64,000 bases of DNA, from assembly GCA_013540605.1 (NCBI GenBank), contig JABVCK010000029.1:62001-126000 (forward strand), written 5' to 3'. This DNA comes from Bacillota bacterium (lineage in GTDB: Bacteria; Bacillota; Clostridia; Ch29). Position 1 is the stretch's first letter. Each line of letters opens with the position of its first letter. The notes beneath the pieces are model-generated. The model searched no databases, had not been told where the DNA came from, and worked only from the letters and a program-made list of their open reading frames with translations. The position numbers and the translations under genes were made by a program. Positions 40,387 to 50,362 of the stretch are shown here, one piece after another.

Positions 40387-41352
40387 ATGAAGCCGCGGGT
40401 GGGTATTCCGAGGGCGCTCCTATATTATAACTATTATCCTATGTGGAAAGAGTTTTTTGAGAGACTGGGTGCAGAAATCGTGTTATCAGAGTTAACCAAT
40501 AAGAAGATTTTGGACGATGGGGTTAACTGCAGCGTTGATGACGCCTGCCTGCCGATAAAGCTGTTTCATGGACATGTCATTGACCTGAAAGACAGGGTTG
40601 ATTTTCTTTTTATTCCGCGACTGATAAGCGTACAGCGCAGTGAATATATTTGCCCAAAGTTCTGCGGGCTGCCCGATATGGTGGTAAGCCTTGTAAATGA
40701 CCTTCCGACAGTAATCGATGTAACAGTTAATATGAGAAACAACAACTCTTCCCTGAGAAAAGCAGTTCTTGATGCGGGGCGGTATATAACCGGGGACGTT
40801 GTCAGAATATACAGCGCTTACAAATCGTCACTGCAAAAGCTGCATGAATTTCAGAGGAAGATGGAAGAAGGGTTAACCCCCCTGGAGGCCATGCATGGGG
40901 GAAAACCCAGCAGTTTTAAAGAAGGCATTAAAATAGGCCTGATAGGGCATCCCTATAACATCTATGACAACTATGCAAGCATGGATATTATTAGAAAAAT
41001 AAGGGGAAGAGGGATTGGCATAATTACCCAGGATATGATACGGGAGAGCGAGATAGATAGAATAGCCAAGACATTCCCCAAGGCCATGTTCTGGAGCTTC
41101 GGGAAAAAGATCATGGCTGCTTCGGAGTACCTGATAGATGAGAAAAAAGTCGAAGGCATTATTTACATGGTTGCCTTCGGGTGCGGGCTTGATGCCCTGG
41201 TAGGCGACCTGGTGGAAAGAAGGGTAAGGAAAAAAGGTGTGCCCTTTTGCCTGATCACAATAGACGAGCATACAGGGGAAGCCGGAATTGATACCAGGGT
41301 AGAGGCCTTCCTGGATATGCTGGAATGGAGGAATGCATCAAAATGCTGGTAA
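40387..41352 (+). CDS. acyl-CoA dehydratase activase-related protein (DUF2229-like)
   Basis: VGIPRALLYYNYYPMWKEFFERLGAEIVLSELTNKKILDDG, DDACLPIKLFHGHV. Confidence 0.82.
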   Translation: MKPRVGIPRALLYYNYYPMWKEFFERLGAEIVLSELTNKKILDDGVNCSVDDACLPIKLFHGHVIDLKDRVDFLFIPRLISVQRSEYICPKFCGLPDMVVSLVNDLPTVIDVTVNMRNNNSSLRKAVLDAGRYITGDVVRIYSAYKSSLQKLHEFQRKMEEGLTPLEAMHGGKPSSFKEGIKIGLIGHPYNIYDNYASMDIIRKIRGRGIGIITQDMIRESEIDRIAKTFPKAMFWSFGKKIMAASEYLIDEKKVEGIIYMVAFGCGLDALVGDLVERRVRKKGVPFCLITIDEHTGEAGIDTRVEAFLDMLEWRNASKCW

Positions 41353-42455
41353 CCTTTCCCCATATGGGCAGCGCTTATGTGACGTTAAAGGCACTTCTGG
41401 AGGACCTGGGAGTAGATGTACTGGTGCCTCCCCCGTGCACAAAACGTACCCTTGAGCTGGGCACCAAATATGCGCCGGAGCTTGCATGCCTGCCCCTTAA
41501 GATAAATATCGGCAACTATATTGAAAGCCTGGAAAAGGGCGCAGATACAATAGTGATGGCAGGGGGCTGCGGTCCTTGCCGCTTCGGTTATTACGCCGAG
41601 GTGCAGAGGGAAATACTAAAGGATTTAGGATATAGATTTGAGATGGTAGTGCTGGAAAGGCCCCAGGGAAACGTCAGGGATTTCATTGACAGGATTTCTT
41701 TGTTAACGGGAGGTAAAAGTATCTTTCGGGTGATTTCTGCCATCAAAAGAGCAACCGGGGTATCAATAGAAATGGACAACCTGGAGAGGTTGGGCTGGGA
41801 GGTTAGGCCGAGGGAAATAAAAAAGGGCAGTGCAAGCTCATTGATGAAATCATTCCATTCTGAAGTGCATGGGGTGAAGGGAACCAGGGAGATTAATTCT
41901 CTGATCCGGGATTATAGGAGAAGAATGGAACAGGTAGAAACGGCGGATGAGGATATCCTGAAGATAGGGATTGTGGGAGAGATTTATACTGTTATTGAGC
42001 CCTTTGTAAGTATTGGGATTGCCGAGAAACTAGGTGATCTTGGCGTTGAGGTGGATAAATCGATAACCCTCAGTTATTGGATAGTCAACCATCTAATTAA
42101 AGAAGCACTGCATATGCACGACAAAAGGGAAATAGAGGAGGCGGCAAAGCCCTATCTTAAGAATTTTGTGGGAGGACATGGACAGGAGAGTATTGCAAAT
42201 ACAGTTATATATAAGAAAAAATGCTATGACGGTGTCATTCAGCTGCTGCCCTTTACCTGCATGCCGGAGATTGTAGCCCAGAGCATTTTGCCCAGGGTCA
42301 GCCATGACCACGACATTCCGGCTATGACCCTTGTCCTGGATGAGATGACGGGTGAGGCCGGCTATCTCACCAGGCTTGAAGCCTTTGTGGATTTAATTAA
42401 AAGGAAGAAGGAGATGGCGCGAGACCATGAAAAAAAGTTACTATCTAGGGGTTGA
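41343..42455 (+). CDS. acyl-CoA dehydratase activase-related protein, second component
   Basis: TFPHMGSAYVTLKALLEDLGVDVLVPP, ELACLPLKINIGNYIESLEKGADTIVMAGGCGPCRFGYYAE; overlaps upstream gene. Confidence 0.82.
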   Translation: MLVTFPHMGSAYVTLKALLEDLGVDVLVPPPCTKRTLELGTKYAPELACLPLKINIGNYIESLEKGADTIVMAGGCGPCRFGYYAEVQREILKDLGYRFEMVVLERPQGNVRDFIDRISLLTGGKSIFRVISAIKRATGVSIEMDNLERLGWEVRPREIKKGSASSLMKSFHSEVHGVKGTREINSLIRDYRRRMEQVETADEDILKIGIVGEIYTVIEPFVSIGIAEKLGDLGVEVDKSITLSYWIVNHLIKEALHMHDKREIEEAAKPYLKNFVGGHGQESIANTVIYKKKCYDGVIQLLPFTCMPEIVAQSILPRVSHDHDIPAMTLVLDEMTGEAGYLTRLEAFVDLIKRKKEMARDHEKKLLSRG

Positions 42456-43398
42456 TGTAGGCTCGGTAAGCACAAATATAGTATTGGTAGACGATAACAG
42501 GGAACTGGTGTACAGGGACTACCTCAGGACCATGGGTCAGCCCATCCGTGTTATACAGGAGGGTATCAGGGCTTTAAGAAGCAGGATGGGAGATATAGAC
42601 ATCAAGGGTGCGGGAGCCACGGGGAGCGGTAGAAACCTTGCCGGAATTATCATCGGCGCGGATATAGTGAAGAATGAGATTACAGCCCATGCGGTTGCGG
42701 CGCTTCATATTAATCCCGAGGTAAAAACCATACTGGAGATTGGCGGACAGGATTCGAAGATTATAATTCTCAGGGATGGGATTGTTTCGGATTTTGCAAT
42801 GAATACCGTTTGTGCTGCTGGGACCGGTTCTTTCCTGGATAGGCAGGCTTCAAGACTTGGTATACCCATAGAGGAATTCGGGGCCCTTGCACTGAAGTCA
42901 ACGGCTGAGGTCAGAATTGCAGGAAGGTGTGCAGTATTTGCGGAATCGGACATGATACATAAGCAGCAGCTGGGACATAAGACAGAGGATATAATTCTCG
43001 GTTTGTGCAGTGCGCTGGTGAGAAACTACCTAAATAACCTGGGTAAGGGCAAGGAGATACTGGAACCAGTGATTTTCCAGGGAGGCGTAGCGGCAAACTG
43101 TGGAATAGTGAAAGCGTTTGAAAAAGAACTTGGGCTGGAGGTAAATGTGCCGCCTCATCATGATGTTATGGGAGCTATAGGCGCTGCCCTGCTTTCCGCC
43201 GATGCAGCCGAAAGAAAGGGATATACAAGCTTTACCGGTTTAGACATTGTAGAATGTGAGTTTTCGGTTAGACCGTTGGATTGTAAAGGGTGTGCCAATC
43301 TGTGCGAAGTAATCGAAATAATGAAGAATGGTGAAGCAGTAGCCTGCTGGGGAGACAGATGCGGCAGGTGGAGCAACCGGATGACGAAACTTGCCTGA
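42427..43398 (+). CDS. BadF/BadG/BcrA/BcrD ATPase-family acyl-CoA dehydratase activase
   Basis: YYLGVDVGSVSTNIVLVD, GGQDSKIIIL, NTVCAAGTGSFLDRQA, GGVAANCG. Confidence 0.92.
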   Translation: MKKSYYLGVDVGSVSTNIVLVDDNRELVYRDYLRTMGQPIRVIQEGIRALRSRMGDIDIKGAGATGSGRNLAGIIIGADIVKNEITAHAVAALHINPEVKTILEIGGQDSKIIILRDGIVSDFAMNTVCAAGTGSFLDRQASRLGIPIEEFGALALKSTAEVRIAGRCAVFAESDMIHKQQLGHKTEDIILGLCSALVRNYLNNLGKGKEILEPVIFQGGVAANCGIVKAFEKELGLEVNVPPHHDVMGAIGAALLSADAAERKGYTSFTGLDIVECEFSVRPLDCKGCANLCEVIEIMKNGEAVACWGDRCGRWSNRMTKLA

Positions 43399-43428
43399 AC
43401 CTTTCCTATTGGAAGGGTTTTTCTTTTT
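43398..43428 (+). terminator. rho-independent terminator
   Basis: aacctttcc-tatt-ggaagggtt then tttctttttt. Confidence 0.75.
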
Positions 43429-43486
43429 TCCCTAGAAATTATATAATATATATTGCCGAATAAAGGAGCAAAAGGGGGTAGAACGA

Positions 43487-44527
43487 ATGAGTTTTATAGA
43501 TATGAGAAGCGATACCGTAACCAAACCTACCCAGGAGATGAGAGAAGCAATGTACAGGGCTGAGGTGGGAGATGACGTGTACCGCGACGATCCAACAGTC
43601 AACAGGCTTGAAGAGCTCGTAGCCCGGGAAATGGGAAAAGAGGCGGCTCTGTTTACCGCAAGCGGGACTATGGCAAATCAGGTTGCGGTTATGACGCATA
43701 CACACCGTGGTGATGAAATCATTATCGGTGAAAAGTGTCATATATATACCTATGAGGTTGGTGGAATCGCATACCTGGCAGGTGTCCAAACCGCCCTGGT
43801 TTCTGAAGTGGACGGTGTCATGGAGCCGGATGATGTGGAGGGCAAAATAAGGGGAGACAACATACACTTTCCAAAAACTTCCCTGATATGCATGGAGAAT
43901 ACCCACAACAGGGCGGGGGGGATGGTGGTACCCCTCGACAAGATGAAAGGAGTATATGAAGTCGGACAAAAGCACGGGATAGCGGTACACCTGGATGGGG
44001 CAAGGATTTATAATGCAGCTGCTTACCTCAATGTGGAAGCAAAGCAGATTGCAAATTGCTGTGATACGGTCAATGTGTGTCTTTCCAAAGGGCTGTGCGC
44101 TCCTATGGGTTCGGTGCTCGCCGGGAGTAAGGAATTTGTTGAAAGGGCGCGAAAGTATAGGAAAATGCTGGGTGGAGGCATGAGGCAGGTCGGTGTGGTA
44201 GCGGCTGCAGGAATAATCGCCATAGAAAAAATGAGCAAGAGGCTTCAGGAAGACCATGATAATGCACGGCTGCTGGCTGAAGGATTGAACTCAATAGACG
44301 GTGTTGCGGTAGACCTTGATAAGGTACAGACCAACCTGATAATGGTGGATTTTTCCGGTGCAGGTATAACAGGCGATTACCTGTCCTCAGAACTAAAGGA
44401 GCTTGGGATCCTGGTCAACGGTTCACCAACTCCGGTAGTGCGGTTTGCGACTCACTACTATATTAGCAAAGAAGACATCAAGAGTGTTGTTGATGCGGTG
44501 CATAAAGTAATAAAAAACAATAAGTGA
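43487..44527 (+). CDS. ltaE: low-specificity L-threonine aldolase family enzyme
   Basis: [76 protein letters not shown]. Confidence 0.92.
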   Translation: MSFIDMRSDTVTKPTQEMREAMYRAEVGDDVYRDDPTVNRLEELVAREMGKEAALFTASGTMANQVAVMTHTHRGDEIIIGEKCHIYTYEVGGIAYLAGVQTALVSEVDGVMEPDDVEGKIRGDNIHFPKTSLICMENTHNRAGGMVVPLDKMKGVYEVGQKHGIAVHLDGARIYNAAAYLNVEAKQIANCCDTVNVCLSKGLCAPMGSVLAGSKEFVERARKYRKMLGGGMRQVGVVAAAGIIAIEKMSKRLQEDHDNARLLAEGLNSIDGVAVDLDKVQTNLIMVDFSGAGITGDYLSSELKELGILVNGSPTPVVRFATHYYISKEDIKSVVDAVHKVIKNNK

Positions 44528-44569
44528 AAGACATAATAGGCAAAGGGACGGCAGACTGTAATAAGCACA

Positions 44570-44614
44570 GGGACGGTTCTCCTGATATATGATATATATC
44601 AGGAGAACCGTCCC
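44570..44614. repeat. 21-bp perfect palindromic hairpin (gggacggttct type)
   Basis: GGGACGGTTCTCCTGATATAT-GAT-ATATATCAGGAGAACCGTCCC; no T-tract. Confidence 0.9.
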
Positions 44615-44648
44615 CTTGATATACCCTTGATATACGTGATATAAAACC

Positions 44649-45926
44649 TTATTCAGTTTTTTCCATAATATTGAGCATCAATATAAGGGCTTCCCCGTTG
44701 GTGAGCGCCTGCTTGGGACGGAACGTGCGGTCAGGATAGCCTTTGATTAGTCCCTCACTGTAAGCAATAGCCAGCTTGCTGATGTCAAACGCATCGTTGT
44801 AGTCGGTAAATGCAGCGGCAGCTTCCAGCAGTTCCTGTTCGGACGCGTCCCTTCCCTTTACCGCACCTGTGCAGTGGAGCAGCTTGACCATGCCGGCAGC
44901 TGCGATATCCCGGGGCACAGTATTGCCTTCAACCAAACCGATGGTATAATAGTCCAGTATGTCGTCATCATCTATTTCCAGCGTATACCTTAATGCTTCC
45001 CTCCACTTTTCTACGGTTACAGCTGTGCTGAGCAAGCTGTCATCATTTCCGATCCTTCCATCCAGGAGAATGCTTTCCGCCGTTTTAAGCTTCACCAGAT
45101 TCTTCTGCAGCTTGTCCCGGTACTGCTGTATCCGGGCATCCACCCAATTGACCTGTATATCTTTATCTACAGGGATATCAGGCTTCTGAACTTCTACCTT
45201 TCCGGTATCGTTATAAGTGATGCCGTACTTTGTAACAACCCTGTAAAGCATGGATATCGCTTCCGCAGCGGTCAGCCTTTCCCTGGGCCTGAAATAATCA
45301 GTTGTCTTTGTGTCAAGCAGGCCTGCGCAGTAAGCTATACGTACAAGCGTGTCCTGGCGGTCGCTTGCAGTATCTAAATCCTTAAGGTCCTTTGCAGCCT
45401 CCAGTTCCTCATACGAGTAGTCTCCCTTGAGGTACTGCATGGTCAGCAATTTCACCATTCCACCCACTGCGTCTTCCCGGGTAATTTCATCTTCTGTGGC
45501 CAGGTTGTAGACATACATACGCAGCAGTTTTTCTCTGTCTTCATCAGGGATCCCCAAAACGGCATCTAATAAAACAGCCCAATGCTCAACTTTTATCGGC
45601 TGGTTCAGATAGTCTTCATTGAACACAATCTCGCGTATACTGTTTTTATCTTCCTCGCTTATGCCATCATATTTACTCTCCGGGCCAAACACAGGGTATA
45701 TCTTTTGTTTGAAATCAGCCAGTTCCTCATATACCCAGTGTTTCTCCTTTTCCAGCGCTTTGGCATCCAAAGCCGGTTCCAGAGCTTTGGTCTCTGAAGA
45801 AGTCGAACTGTAATCCGGCGTCTCGCCGGCAAACGCCGAAAAACTACTGAAGAAAACACTTATAAGCAACACTATGCCGATGACGATGTTTAATAATTTC
45901 AACAGACACACCCCCGAATATTTCAA
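44649..45926 (-). CDS. S-layer homology (SLH) domain protein
   Basis: Signal peptide; SLH-like repeats ending AYSEGLIKGYPDRTFRPKQALTNGEALILMLNIME. Confidence 0.8.
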   Translation of the reverse strand: MKYSGVCLLKLLNIVIGIVLLISVFFSSFSAFAGETPDYSSTSSETKALEPALDAKALEKEKHWVYEELADFKQKIYPVFGPESKYDGISEEDKNSIREIVFNEDYLNQPIKVEHWAVLLDAVLGIPDEDREKLLRMYVYNLATEDEITREDAVGGMVKLLTMQYLKGDYSYEELEAAKDLKDLDTASDRQDTLVRIAYCAGLLDTKTTDYFRPRERLTAAEAISMLYRVVTKYGITYNDTGKVEVQKPDIPVDKDIQVNWVDARIQQYRDKLQKNLVKLKTAESILLDGRIGNDDSLLSTAVTVEKWREALRYTLEIDDDDILDYYTIGLVEGNTVPRDIAAAGMVKLLHCTGAVKGRDASEQELLEAAAAFTDYNDAFDISKLAIAYSEGLIKGYPDRTFRPKQALTNGEALILMLNIMEKTE

Positions 45927-46099
45927 ACGATTTGCTATTTAGACGGAAATTTTCCTCAAAAGTTCATGTAACACTTGTCAGCAGCCTCCCGCTGATATTA
46001 TAGCATTTCCGGGTGTGAAATGTATATCCCCGTAATATACGTTCTCGCAGAATAATTTGTCTGCATTGGGAAGAAAATAATAAAAAAGCACAAGGAGAG

Positions 46100-46402
46100 A
46101 TGGCATTGGCAATACTGGATATTAGCGTAACACCGGTCGGTACGGGGGAGGCAAGCATAAGCAGTTTTGTAGCCGAAACCTGCAAGGTTGTAAAGGATAT
46201 GGGACTGAAATATCAGGTCACGCCCACAGGGACGGTTATCGAAGGGGATCTGGATAGCCTAATGAAAGCTGCAAGCACTATGCACCACATGCCCTTTAAC
46301 AGGGGAGCAAACAGGGTGATAACGAACATCACGATTGACGACAGGCATGACAAAAGGGAGACTATGGAAAGCAGCGTCCAGGCAGTGGTGAAGAATATTT
46401 AA
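46100..46402 (+). CDS. MTH1187/DUF77-family thiamine-binding-like protein
   Basis: LDISVTPVGTGEASISSFVAETCKVVKDMGLKYQVTPTGTVIEGDLDSLM. Confidence 0.87.
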   Translation: MALAILDISVTPVGTGEASISSFVAETCKVVKDMGLKYQVTPTGTVIEGDLDSLMKAASTMHHMPFNRGANRVITNITIDDRHDKRETMESSVQAVVKNI

Positions 46403-46423
46403 AGATGATGTGCCCGCAAAATA

Positions 46424-46448
46424 AAAAAAGCGCCGGAGGCGCTTTTTT
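46424..46448. terminator. bidirectional terminator
   Basis: AAAAAAGCGCC-GGA-GGCGCTTTTTT. Confidence 0.85.
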
Positions 46449-46505
46449 CCCTCTATCACCAATACACTCCACTAAAAATAGTATATAGTAAAAATTGATT
46501 TTGGA

Positions 46506-46781
46506 GTGTTGCAGGTGCCAAGCCAATATTATTTTGTATTCGCGTCTAAAAGCCAGGCAATATATATGGAAAGTCAGTTCAGAAAAAACGGTCTCAACCT
46601 GGAGTTGAAGCCCACTCCGAGCAAGCTGGGCAAAAGCTGCAGCTATTCCCTCGTAAGTCACGGAGAAGTAGCTGACATCAAAAGGATCAGAGATCAAATA
46701 CTGTCCAGCAAAATGAGCCTAAAGGGTGTATTTCAGGCTGTAAAAACCGGACAGCATACCAATTTCAAAAAGGTGTTTTAG
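46506..46781 (+). CDS. DUF3343-like small protein
   Basis: YYFVFASKSQAIYMESQFRKNGLNLELKPTPSKLGKSCSYSLVS. Confidence 0.75.
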   Translation: MLQVPSQYYFVFASKSQAIYMESQFRKNGLNLELKPTPSKLGKSCSYSLVSHGEVADIKRIRDQILSSKMSLKGVFQAVKTGQHTNFKKVF

Positions 46782-46782
46782 T

Positions 46783-48240
46783 CTAGCTGAAATAGTCCAG
46801 AATACGCTGTATCAGACCTTTGCCGGATAGTGCCTTTGCATTTGCGGCAAGCTCTTCAAACTTTTGGGTCATCTCCTCGATTGTCTTTGAATGTTCTTCA
46901 TATTTTGCAGCCCATTTTTTTATATCCGCCGCTATTCCATTGTTCTCTTCTTTTAGATAGTCGAGCTTCTCTTTAAAAGCTGCGAGGTCCTTTTTTATCG
47001 TTTCAAGGCCGCTGTAGGTTTTTACGATTTCATTGGCCGGCTTTGATACCTTTGCTTCAATCTCTTTCTTTTTGTTTTCTATCTTATCAATCTCCTCCGT
47101 GGGCGTTTCCGTGCGGTTCTTGACTTTCAAAGCGTAGTTTTCGGGTTTTTTGCCTTCTATGTTTGATACCTCTTTCTGCGCGGCAATTCTTTCTTTGCTT
47201 TGCTTGCTCAGCACCTCATCAATTATAGGGAAAAAGATTTTATTATCTTTTTCATGGCCGAAGACCAGATTTACTCTAATATTGTTTTTGTTAATAATGC
47301 TGGGGGATATCCTATAAAGCTTTATCTCTGCGTCAAAGGGGATATCGACCTGTATGGGACTGCTCCAATTGTACCCGTTATCACGGCTGAAGCTCCCATA
47401 AAGTACGCCATTCCGGTTCCATACAATCCACAGGGAATCACCAAGCAGGTATAACAGAGGCTGGGTACTGCTGGCACACCCGTCTGATATAATTGTTTCA
47501 TTACGCCATAAAGACCTTGGAAAGCTTAATCTTGTTCTCTGCTGGTACTTCAGTTGGGAATCGGTCTTTGACGGGTTTGCCCATGCAAGATGCAGCGTGT
47601 CGTTGCTATCGATCAATATATGGGGGAAGGTGTTATCAGTACCTACTGTTGTTATTCTTTCGGGATTGCCCCATATGAGGTAATCCGGGCGGAAACGGCA
47701 GTAGTGCAGTTGGTATAATCCGAGCATGGGGGCTTTATAGACCAGATGAATTGAGCCGGTATGGTCATAGCCTGAATGAAAGGGACAGAACTGGGTATCC
47801 CCTGTGACCTGAACCACTTTAAAGCTTCCCCATTTTGAGCCGTTCCAGAAATTATGATGAATATTCCACATCAACGGATTGTTAAGCGGGCTGATTGCAT
47901 AGAATACGTTAATGTACTTATTCCAGCATGAAATCGTAAGGTGCATTATCCTATACTTGTCTACCGGAAACGTGGCAAGTTGTTTATTGTACCAGTTCTC
48001 TCCGTTATTCATAAGATAGAGGAGGTCTCCCTTTCTATTTATACAGACAAGGTGTATGTTGTCGGAGGAGTCGATATCTGCTGAAAACTCACCGGCAACG
48101 TTTTCCAGAAGCTGCTTGCCACCTGCATCTGAGCTGTCACCAAGGACCCTGTAAAATATGCAGCTATCCTTTAATGAAAAACACCATTGCACCCCCGAAG
48201 CCCTTGTAATTATGTGCTCAAGACTGGTAAACCTGTTCAT
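46783..48240 (-). CDS. beta-propeller-like protein with C-terminal coiled coil
   Basis: Repeated IHLVY/LHLAW/SLWIVWNRNG blades; C-terminal ~150 aa heptad-rich; no signal peptide. Confidence 0.65.
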   Translation of the reverse strand: MNRFTSLEHIITRASGVQWCFSLKDSCIFYRVLGDSSDAGGKQLLENVAGEFSADIDSSDNIHLVCINRKGDLLYLMNNGENWYNKQLATFPVDKYRIMHLTISCWNKYINVFYAISPLNNPLMWNIHHNFWNGSKWGSFKVVQVTGDTQFCPFHSGYDHTGSIHLVYKAPMLGLYQLHYCRFRPDYLIWGNPERITTVGTDNTFPHILIDSNDTLHLAWANPSKTDSQLKYQQRTRLSFPRSLWRNETIISDGCASSTQPLLYLLGDSLWIVWNRNGVLYGSFSRDNGYNWSSPIQVDIPFDAEIKLYRISPSIINKNNIRVNLVFGHEKDNKIFFPIIDEVLSKQSKERIAAQKEVSNIEGKKPENYALKVKNRTETPTEEIDKIENKKKEIEAKVSKPANEIVKTYSGLETIKKDLAAFKEKLDYLKEENNGIAADIKKWAAKYEEHSKTIEEMTQKFEELAANAKALSGKGLIQRILDYFS

Positions 48241-48468
48241 AAACCAAACCACCGCCCTATAGCTCGTTACTAAATTATATGCTGGATAACCTGATATATG
48301 AGTAGCATGGGGTGCTTGAAAAGCATATATTGGTGTTAAACGATAGTTCTCAGTTGTTCCAACTTTTATGATTTAATCCTTCACCAATTCATTCACAGGT
48401 TCATAGTATGGAAGTGACAGTAAATTTACATTAATAAAAAACACATACAAGTAAAAGGGGGATAGTAT

Positions 48469-49098
48469 ATGGTAAGTAGAGACAGTAGGTTTCTGCAGCT
48501 ACAACAGGAACCCTACGAGCCAATCCCGGAATGCATAATCTCTGACAAGGTATTTTTCCAGTGTTTCCAGAGGGAGTGTATACCGGAAGCCACAGTTGAA
48601 CTGCCGGAAGGTGGAGGGCCATTCACTTTTGTAGATGTTACTTTTCAACCGGGGTTTATAGTTGAGGGGACTTTAACCATAACTCCAATAGATAACATGG
48701 ATCCTACCCTTAACAGGATAACCTTTATCTTGAGAATCCCGTTTACTGCACGGGTCAGAAATGCCGAAGGTAATATAATCTCTGTGGATAGCTTCGTGGA
48801 TTTCTTCAAAGACGATGCAGTCAGGATTCCGGAAAATCCATTTGATGAGTTTTCCTTCAATATCGTGGTAGAAACCAGGTCTGAAGTGCTGAGAGCAGTG
48901 ATTAGAAATAATACCCTGGTCCTCACCATCGGAACTCTAGTCGTAATAAAGGTAGTCGGACGGGTAGAACTGATAGTACTTTCACTTGGATACTGCGTAC
49001 CCGACAGGTGTGAAGAGTTTATCCCAAGGGATATTTGCGAAGAATTTCTGGATTTGCCCTTCACACAAATATTCCCAGAACAATTGAATACCTTATAG
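48469..49098 (+). CDS. beta-rich hypothetical protein, possibly spore-associated
   Basis: CIISDKVFFQCFQRECIP N-terminus; repeated hydrophobic beta pattern; Cys near the C-terminus. Confidence 0.55.
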   Translation: MVSRDSRFLQLQQEPYEPIPECIISDKVFFQCFQRECIPEATVELPEGGGPFTFVDVTFQPGFIVEGTLTITPIDNMDPTLNRITFILRIPFTARVRNAEGNIISVDSFVDFFKDDAVRIPENPFDEFSFNIVVETRSEVLRAVIRNNTLVLTIGTLVVIKVVGRVELIVLSLGYCVPDRCEEFIPRDICEEFLDLPFTQIFPEQLNTL

Positions 49099-49138
49099 AT
49101 TATTATGGCCTTCCAAATAATGAATTCCGGCTGGATGA

Positions 49139-49171
49139 GAAAAGCTGCTATCGGGGGATAGCAGCTTTTTA
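49139..49171. terminator. bidirectional terminator
   Basis: aaaagctgctatc-ggg-gatagcagctttt. Confidence 0.8.
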
Positions 49172-49173
49172 CC

Positions 49174-50142
49174 TTAGGCTAAATAGCTTTGTATATATTT
49201 TACGAACTGCCGGGCTCTAATACTGTTGGTGTGCCTTTTGTGTATAAATTCAAAACCATTTTCGGTAATCCTATTTCTGATGTTATCATTCTCCAAATAG
49301 AAGACGGCCTTTTCATAGAAGTTTGCTTCATTGCATGCTACGAAATTTACCCTGTCCTGGAATCCAAGTTCCAGTATATCCCTGTTAGGCTTTGCCAGAA
49401 GCAGCGTTTTACAGGCAGGGGCTTCGAAGAATTTTGCTACCGGATACTTGAATTCGCCTCCACACGTAAAGAACATCTTTGAACGGTTTAATTGCTGTGC
49501 ATATGTCTCTTCCACAACCAGATTATCCCTGGGCGCTGCTTTATGCCCCGGGTGAGGATAGAAAACAAACCCCTGTCTTCCTCTTAGAGTATTGTAGACC
49601 GCCTCTCTAAAACTATACCTGCCCTTCGGAGACAGCCTCTTGGGCGGATTGTTCCCGTCAGCATAATAGAACTGGCCCATTAGCAGGAAGTCTATGGTTT
49701 TGGTTAAGCCCCAGTCTTTATAGATGTCGGGGTTGACCGAAAAAGGGAACCACCTGAATTTGCTCCTGTAATGGGGGAAAGTTGATAAAAATGGGTGTTT
49801 TGTGTACGAGAAGATTAAATCAATCTTGTTGCATGCGATATATCTGATTCTCTCCAGGGGGGAGAAATGAACGTCTCCCACAAGGCACCCCTTGGGAATG
49901 CTAATATCCCCAAGTCCGGTAATCCTGGGTGAATAACTGTAACCCCAGGCGATATCATAATGAAATATGAAATCAGGATTGAACTTTATTTCTTTTATTA
50001 TCTGCCTTATATCTCCATCGGAATGCCAGTAACTCACTTCAGCAAACTCTTCAATTGCTGTTAACATATCAAATTTCAACCTGTGTTTAGGATATAAATC
50101 TGCAAATCTCTTGACAAGGATTAGGATTTTTAGTTTTTTCAT
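49174..50142 (-). CDS. CgeB-like glycosyltransferase
   Basis: FNPDFIFHYDIAWGYSYSPRITGLGDISIPKGCLVGDVHF...RSKMFFTCGGEFKYPVAKFFEAPACKTLLLA...FEFIHKRHTNSIRARQF. Confidence 0.8.
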   Translation of the reverse strand: MKKLKILILVKRFADLYPKHRLKFDMLTAIEEFAEVSYWHSDGDIRQIIKEIKFNPDFIFHYDIAWGYSYSPRITGLGDISIPKGCLVGDVHFSPLERIRYIACNKIDLIFSYTKHPFLSTFPHYRSKFRWFPFSVNPDIYKDWGLTKTIDFLLMGQFYYADGNNPPKRLSPKGRYSFREAVYNTLRGRQGFVFYPHPGHKAAPRDNLVVEETYAQQLNRSKMFFTCGGEFKYPVAKFFEAPACKTLLLAKPNRDILELGFQDRVNFVACNEANFYEKAVFYLENDNIRNRITENGFEFIHKRHTNSIRARQFVKYIQSYLA

Positions 50143-50362
50143 AAACGTTCACCCGTCTTATTGGTTTTAGACAATTGTTTTCATCAGACTCCGGACATTT
50201 CTCTCTAAAACCACAATACTCAAAAGCTTTAATTTGTGTTACAACCTGCCTGAAGTGACAAAAACTATGCGGCGGCATATAGTGAAGTAGAAATTGGGAC
50301 TGCAGCGGTATACATAGTGCTTAAATCCAAACTTAATCCAAGCACGGGACAGGAGGTCCATG

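Noticed and set aside
40266-40430. Small upstream ORF MNKTLAEEVFNSSDDCLKILPDGKNNFCILNNDFRERGFCYEAA... overlapping the activase start
   Set aside because: No convincing RBS or family; most of its tail is the out-of-frame start of the next gene.
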